DNA from: Thalassotalea sp. Sam97
Lineage (GTDB): Bacteria; Pseudomonadota; Gammaproteobacteria; Enterobacterales; Alteromonadaceae
NCBI RefSeq assembly: GCF_041379765.1
Contig: NZ_CP166919.1
Coordinates: forward strand, 2,542,001-2,606,000
Length of the DNA stretch: 64,000 nucleotides
Direction of reading: 5' to 3'
The position numbers were made by a program, and so were the translations under genes. Positions within the stretch are counted from its first letter, which is position 1. Each line of letters opens with the position of its first letter. This document shows positions 60,068-64,000 of this stretch, piece after piece. The notes below the pieces were generated by a model. That model had not been told where the DNA came from. It made no database searches and saw only the letters and a list, made by a program, of their open reading frames with translations.

Positions 60068-62887
60068 TTATGCAAATTGGCGTGTTTCACCATCGCCATC
60101 AATGTTGGTCACACAACGACCACATAAATCGGTATGTTGCTCATTAGCACCAACATCGTCGGTATAGTGCCAACAACGCTCACACTTACTACCGTTTGAT
60201 GCAGTGACCTTAATTGCTAAGCCGGCAATATCAGTCGCTTGTGCGCCTTCTGATTGACCATCACCGACAACCACTTTGGCACCAGAAGTAATAAACACAA
60301 AGCGCAATTCATCAGCAAAGACATTAAGTTTGTCTGCTAACTCGGCTGATGCATAAAGCGTTACGTTTGCTTGTAGCGTTGCACCAACAACGTCTTCTTT
60401 ACGAGCCAACTCTAATGCTTTGTTAACTTCATTACGCACCGCGATGATTTGCGTCCAAAAATCGTCATCTAGCTTGTCATCAACGCGTTTAAGGCCGTCG
60501 AACCATACGCCAGTGAAAACAAATTCATCACGCTCACCAGGTAACGCTGACCAAATTTCTTGTGCTGTAAACGACAAAATTGGTGCCATCCAGCGTACCA
60601 TAGCTTCAGCGATTAGGAATAATGCTGATTGACATGAACGACGTGCGTGGGAATCTTGCTTAGCGGTATATTGTCTATCTTTAATAATGTCTAAATAGAA
60701 GCCACCAAGCTCTGTTGTACAGAAATTCATAATTTTTTGCACAACCGCATGGAATTCGTAGTTATCGTACGCGTCGATAATTTCTTGCTGCAACTGCGCT
60801 GCACGGCCAACAACCCAGCGGTCCAATGCCACCATATCGGCCACATCGACCATGTGTTGGTTCGGCTCAAAACCGTTGATATTGGCTAATAAGAAACGTG
60901 ACGTATTACGGATACGACGATACGCATCAGCTTGACGCTTAAAGATTTCATCCGATACCGTGATCTCTTGGGTATAGTTCACCGACGCGACCCATAAGCG
61001 TAAAATATCGCCACCCATTTTTTTGGTGATTTGATCCGGTGTTACCACATTGCCTAATGACTTAGACATCTTGTGGCCTTTAACATCAACCGTAAAACCG
61101 TGTGTTAATACTTCACTGTATGGCGCTTCACCAGTCATCGCTACCGATGACATCATCGACGACATAAACCAACCACGGTGTTGATCGCTACCTTCAAGGT
61201 ATAAGTCGGCACGTTTATCAAACTCATCACGGGCATTAACAACCGAGTAGTGAGATACGCCAGAATCAAACCAAACATCCAAGGTATCGGTAACTTTCAC
61301 ATATTGTTCAGCGTCACTTTCGTTAAGTAAGTCCGCAGGCTCTAGGTCAAACCAAGCTTGGATGCCCTTTTCTTCAACCAACAAGGCAACTTTTTCGATT
61401 AACGCGACCGATTCTGGGTGCAAAGCACCAGTGTCTTTATCAACGAATAGTGCAATTGGTACACCCCAGGTACGCTGACGTGAAATACACCAATCAGGAC
61501 GCCCTTCGACCATTTTTTCAATACGGCTTTGGCCCCAATCCGGGATCCATTTGGTTTTTTCAATTTCTTTTAATGAGTCGCTACGCAAATTATTTTTGTC
61601 CATGCTAATGAACCATTGTGGTGTCGCACGGAAAATAATCGGCGTTTTATGACGCCAGCAATGTGGGTACGAATGCTCATAGGCATGATGGTGAACAAGT
61701 GCACCCTTCTCTTTTAACACCTCGACCACATTATCATTGGCTTTAAATACGTGCTGACCAGCAAACAATTCGGTACCTTCTAAGTACACACCATTTGCAC
61801 CAACCGGGTTGGCCACTTCTAAGTCATATTGACGGCCAACGTTAAAGTCATCAACACCGTGACCAGGTGCTGTGTGAACACAACCGGTACCCGAGTCGGT
61901 GGTAACGTGATCACCTAAAATGATTGGCACAGTAAAGTCATAGAACGGGTGCTGAACAGGTACGTTTTCTAATGCATTACCTTGGCAGAAACCTAATGCA
62001 TGGTATTTTTCAACGCCGAAACGATCCATGCAATCTTTCACTAGGTCGGTTGCAAGAATAAAACGTACAGGTCCTTGCTCAGTATAGGCTTGTACTAAGC
62101 TGTATTGTAATTCAGGGTGCACCGATACGGCGCGGTTCGCTGGCAGTGTCCATGGCGTGGTGGTCCAAATAACAATACCGATTTGACCTTCACCACCATG
62201 ACCTTCAGGGTGGTCAAATAAGTCTGCAACGCTATCATCTACGTTAAATTTTACGTCAATCGCTGGTGATACTTTATCTTTGTATTCAACTTCAGCTTCA
62301 GCAAGTGCTGAACCACAGTCTGTACACCAATGTACGGGTTTAAAGCCTTGATGTAAGTGGCCATTTTCAGTGATTTTGCCCAATGCTCGAATGATATTCG
62401 CTTCGGTATCAAAATCCATGGTTAAATAAGGCTTATCCCAATCCGCGAATACACCTAAACGTTTAAAGTCTTCACGCTGGCCATTCACTTGAGTCATCGC
62501 ATATTCGCGACACTTTTGACGAAACTCGGCTGAATTTAATTTTTTACCCGGCTTGCCCCACTTTTTCTCAACAACAAGCTCAATTGGTAAGCCATGACAG
62601 TCCCAACCTGGCACATAAGGCGCGTTAAAATCAGATAAGGTTTTAGCTTTAACGATAACGTCTTTGAGAATTTTGTTAACCGCGTGACCTAAATGAATAT
62701 TACCGTTTGCATACGGAGGACCATCGTGCAAAATAAACGATTTTTTACCTTTTTTGGCAGCTCGGATTTGACCATACAAGTCTTTGTCCGCCCACTCTTG
62801 TAACATTTTCGGTTCACGTTGCGGCAAGTTACCGCGCATTGGAAACTCGGTATCTGGTAAATTTAAAGTATGTTTATAGTCACTCAT
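60068..62887 (-). CDS. ileS: Isoleucyl-tRNA synthetase
   Basis: 939-aa class I synthetase. The HIGH motif appears as HLGH in GNIHLGHAVNKILKD near the N-terminus. KMSKS is intact in the second half. An editing domain (CP1) lies between them, and a C-terminal zinc site has CERCWHY and CGRC. It is bacterial type 1. It follows ribF by 21 bases. Confidence 0.97.
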   Translation of the reverse strand: MSDYKHTLNLPDTEFPMRGNLPQREPKMLQEWADKDLYGQIRAAKKGKKSFILHDGPPYANGNIHLGHAVNKILKDVIVKAKTLSDFNAPYVPGWDCHGLPIELVVEKKWGKPGKKLNSAEFRQKCREYAMTQVNGQREDFKRLGVFADWDKPYLTMDFDTEANIIRALGKITENGHLHQGFKPVHWCTDCGSALAEAEVEYKDKVSPAIDVKFNVDDSVADLFDHPEGHGGEGQIGIVIWTTTPWTLPANRAVSVHPELQYSLVQAYTEQGPVRFILATDLVKDCMDRFGVEKYHALGFCQGNALENVPVQHPFYDFTVPIILGDHVTTDSGTGCVHTAPGHGVDDFNVGRQYDLEVANPVGANGVYLEGTELFAGQHVFKANDNVVEVLKEKGALVHHHAYEHSYPHCWRHKTPIIFRATPQWFISMDKNNLRSDSLKEIEKTKWIPDWGQSRIEKMVEGRPDWCISRQRTWGVPIALFVDKDTGALHPESVALIEKVALLVEEKGIQAWFDLEPADLLNESDAEQYVKVTDTLDVWFDSGVSHYSVVNARDEFDKRADLYLEGSDQHRGWFMSSMMSSVAMTGEAPYSEVLTHGFTVDVKGHKMSKSLGNVVTPDQITKKMGGDILRLWVASVNYTQEITVSDEIFKRQADAYRRIRNTSRFLLANINGFEPNQHMVDVADMVALDRWVVGRAAQLQQEIIDAYDNYEFHAVVQKIMNFCTTELGGFYLDIIKDRQYTAKQDSHARRSCQSALFLIAEAMVRWMAPILSFTAQEIWSALPGERDEFVFTGVWFDGLKRVDDKLDDDFWTQIIAVRNEVNKALELARKEDVVGATLQANVTLYASAELADKLNVFADELRFVFITSGAKVVVGDGQSEGAQATDIAGLAIKVTASNGSKCERCWHYTDDVGANEQHTDLCGRCVTNIDGDGETRQFA

Positions 62888-62908
62888 TGAATCTAATATC
62901 CGTAGCTA

Positions 62909-63838
62909 TTAAAATTTTTCGGCAACAAGCTGTTTGGCTTGTTGTGTATCTTGGCTAATTTGTGCTGTTAACGCGTCTAGCGACGCAAAACGTTGCTCTT
63001 CTCGCAACTTTTTCAGCAAAATCACGTCGATTTGCTGGCCATACAAATTACCTTTAAAGTCAAAAATATGAACTTCCAGTTGTTGGCGCATACCGCGCAC
63101 GGTTGGTCTGGAGCCAATGTTGGCGACACCATAATAACGACTGTCGTTGAACTGAACTTGTACTGCATATACCCCACTCACAGGTGACACACAGCGTTTT
63201 AATAAGACATTAGCCGTTGGAAATCCTAACTGTCGCCCTTGCTTATCACCATGCACAACGCGGCCAATAATGCTGTATGGGCGGCCCAACATAGATTGGG
63301 CTTCAATTAAATCGTCTTGTTGCAATGCTTTGCGAATTTCAGTGCTGGAAATTCGGCAATCGTCCAGTTTAAAACTGGCGGTATCGGTAACAGCAAAATC
63401 AAACTTTTCACCTGCTTGCTTCAACATAGCAAAATCACCGCGACGATTTTTGCCAAAACGAAAATCATCACCAATGATCAGGTGCTTAACACCCAACTTA
63501 GCCACGAGTAATTGCTCAATAAACTGTTCAGCAGACTGACTGGCAAACTGGTGGTTGAAGTTAACACAAATAAGTCGCTTAACGCCCAATTGGCGCAGTA
63601 AAGTGTACTTATCGCGCAGACGAGTGAGTCGTGCGGGTGCCATTTGCGGATTAAACAACTCTTGTGGCTGTGGTTCAAATACCATAACCGCAGGTATTAA
63701 ACCTAACTCTTCACTCTTTTTTATTAAGGCACGAATAACGCGCTGATGGCCTAAATGCACGCCATCAAAATTACCAATGGTCAATACACAACCATTGTGA
63801 GCGTCTCTAATATTGTGAATGCCTCGAATCAATTGCAT
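62909..63838 (-). CDS. ribF: Bifunctional riboflavin kinase/FAD synthetase RibF
   Basis: Phosphorylates riboflavin and adenylates FMN. The start is the ATG of MQLIRGIHNI, 12 codons inside the longest frame, matching the family N-terminus; 309 aa. FAD synthetase motif TIGNFDGVHLGHQ and the riboflavin kinase domain with GFPTANV are present. First gene of the ileS-lspA-fkpB-ispH cluster. No FMN riboswitch is seen upstream within the 160 bases available. Confidence 0.95.
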   Translation of the reverse strand: MQLIRGIHNIRDAHNGCVLTIGNFDGVHLGHQRVIRALIKKSEELGLIPAVMVFEPQPQELFNPQMAPARLTRLRDKYTLLRQLGVKRLICVNFNHQFASQSAEQFIEQLLVAKLGVKHLIIGDDFRFGKNRRGDFAMLKQAGEKFDFAVTDTASFKLDDCRISSTEIRKALQQDDLIEAQSMLGRPYSIIGRVVHGDKQGRQLGFPTANVLLKRCVSPVSGVYAVQVQFNDSRYYGVANIGSRPTVRGMRQQLEVHIFDFKGNLYGQQIDVILLKKLREEQRFASLDALTAQISQDTQQAKQLVAEKF

Positions 63839-63905
63839 TAGATAAAAACCTGAACTTACGTTTAACGGCAACAATAACCGGCGAATTATATATCAGTGCG
63901 GATGA

Positions 63906-64000
63906 TTAATCAGCAATAAAACCCATGATTGCCAAACTTTTCATGGATTTTTTGTATTCACCGCCAGTCACTTGCTTACATTCAATGATAACACGCAGAT
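63906..64000 (-). CDS. 3' end of an unidentified gene
   Basis: The last 31 codons of a reading frame entering from beyond the window. It reads VIIECKQVTGGEYKKSMKS followed by LAIMGFIAD and a TAA. Codon use looks like real coding sequence. I do not recognise the family. In related species the gene upstream of ribF is often murJ or a ribosomal S20 gene on the other strand, and this tail fits neither clearly. Confidence 0.55.
   Translation of the reverse strand, partial: LRVIIECKQVTGGEYKKSMKSLAIMGFIAD

Noticed and set aside
63839..64000. FMN riboswitch upstream of ribF
   Set aside because: The short upstream stretch lacks the conserved RFN helices and contains the end of another gene.

Overview
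The window reads as chromosome of a marine gammaproteobacterium of the Alteromonadales, most likely Colwelliaceae (Thalassotalea/Colwellia type). This rests on the general look of the 16S gene, the moderate-to-low GC coding sequence, the pdxB-asd-fimV-truA-accD-folC gene order, and the pilus cluster ending in a TapY2-like gene. No database search was possible, so the genus is an inference.

Layout. 1-10.4 kb is housekeeping on the minus strand: folC, accD, truA, fimV, asd, pdxB, a sodium:neurotransmitter-symporter family transporter and yajQ. 10.5-14.8 kb holds a small VanZ-like membrane gene coupled to a ketopantoate reductase gene, a HIT protein, the ribosome-assembly GTPase YlqF, and two small membrane proteins. 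15.0-22.7 kb is a complete rRNA operon on the minus strand (16S-23S-5S, no tRNA in the spacer) with two near-identical promoters near 22.9 and 23.1 kb. Beyond its 5S gene lies a decayed array of three units, each a 5S-tail-like sequence, hairpins and an intrinsic terminator. The array is split by an internally deleted IS982-family element and by an IS256-family element whose transposase carries an in-frame amber codon. 23.6-30 kb has a DUF4124 protein, clpB, pgeF, rluD and bamD.

30.1-44.8 kb is a single-strand block for respiratory formate oxidation. It encodes a three-subunit periplasmic formate dehydrogenase with Cys rather than Sec, a small Tat-signal protein, a TorD-type chaperone and a large ferredoxin-like protein. 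Next come DUF3306/DUF3305 proteins, a MobB-MoeA fusion, a TupABC tungstate transporter and FdhD. Together these would import W (or Mo), build the pterin cofactor, sulfurate it and assemble the enzyme. glnB and nadE follow.

46.7-57.9 kb carries two sets of type IV pilus minor pilins. The first (fimT; pilV-pilW-pilX-pilY1-pilE-tapY2) is conventional. The second (pilV-, pilW-, pilX-, pilE- and fimT-like) lacks PilY1, and several members have unusually long prepilin leaders. 58.1-63.8 kb is the ribF-ileS-lspA-fkpB-ispH cluster, and the last 95 bases hold the 3' end of an unidentified gene.

Most unusual non-coding signal: a family of short hairpins in the rRNA spacers and downstream array. On the transcribed strand they keep an AUCCAU centre (one variant AUCCGU) while the flanking stem changes in a compensatory way.
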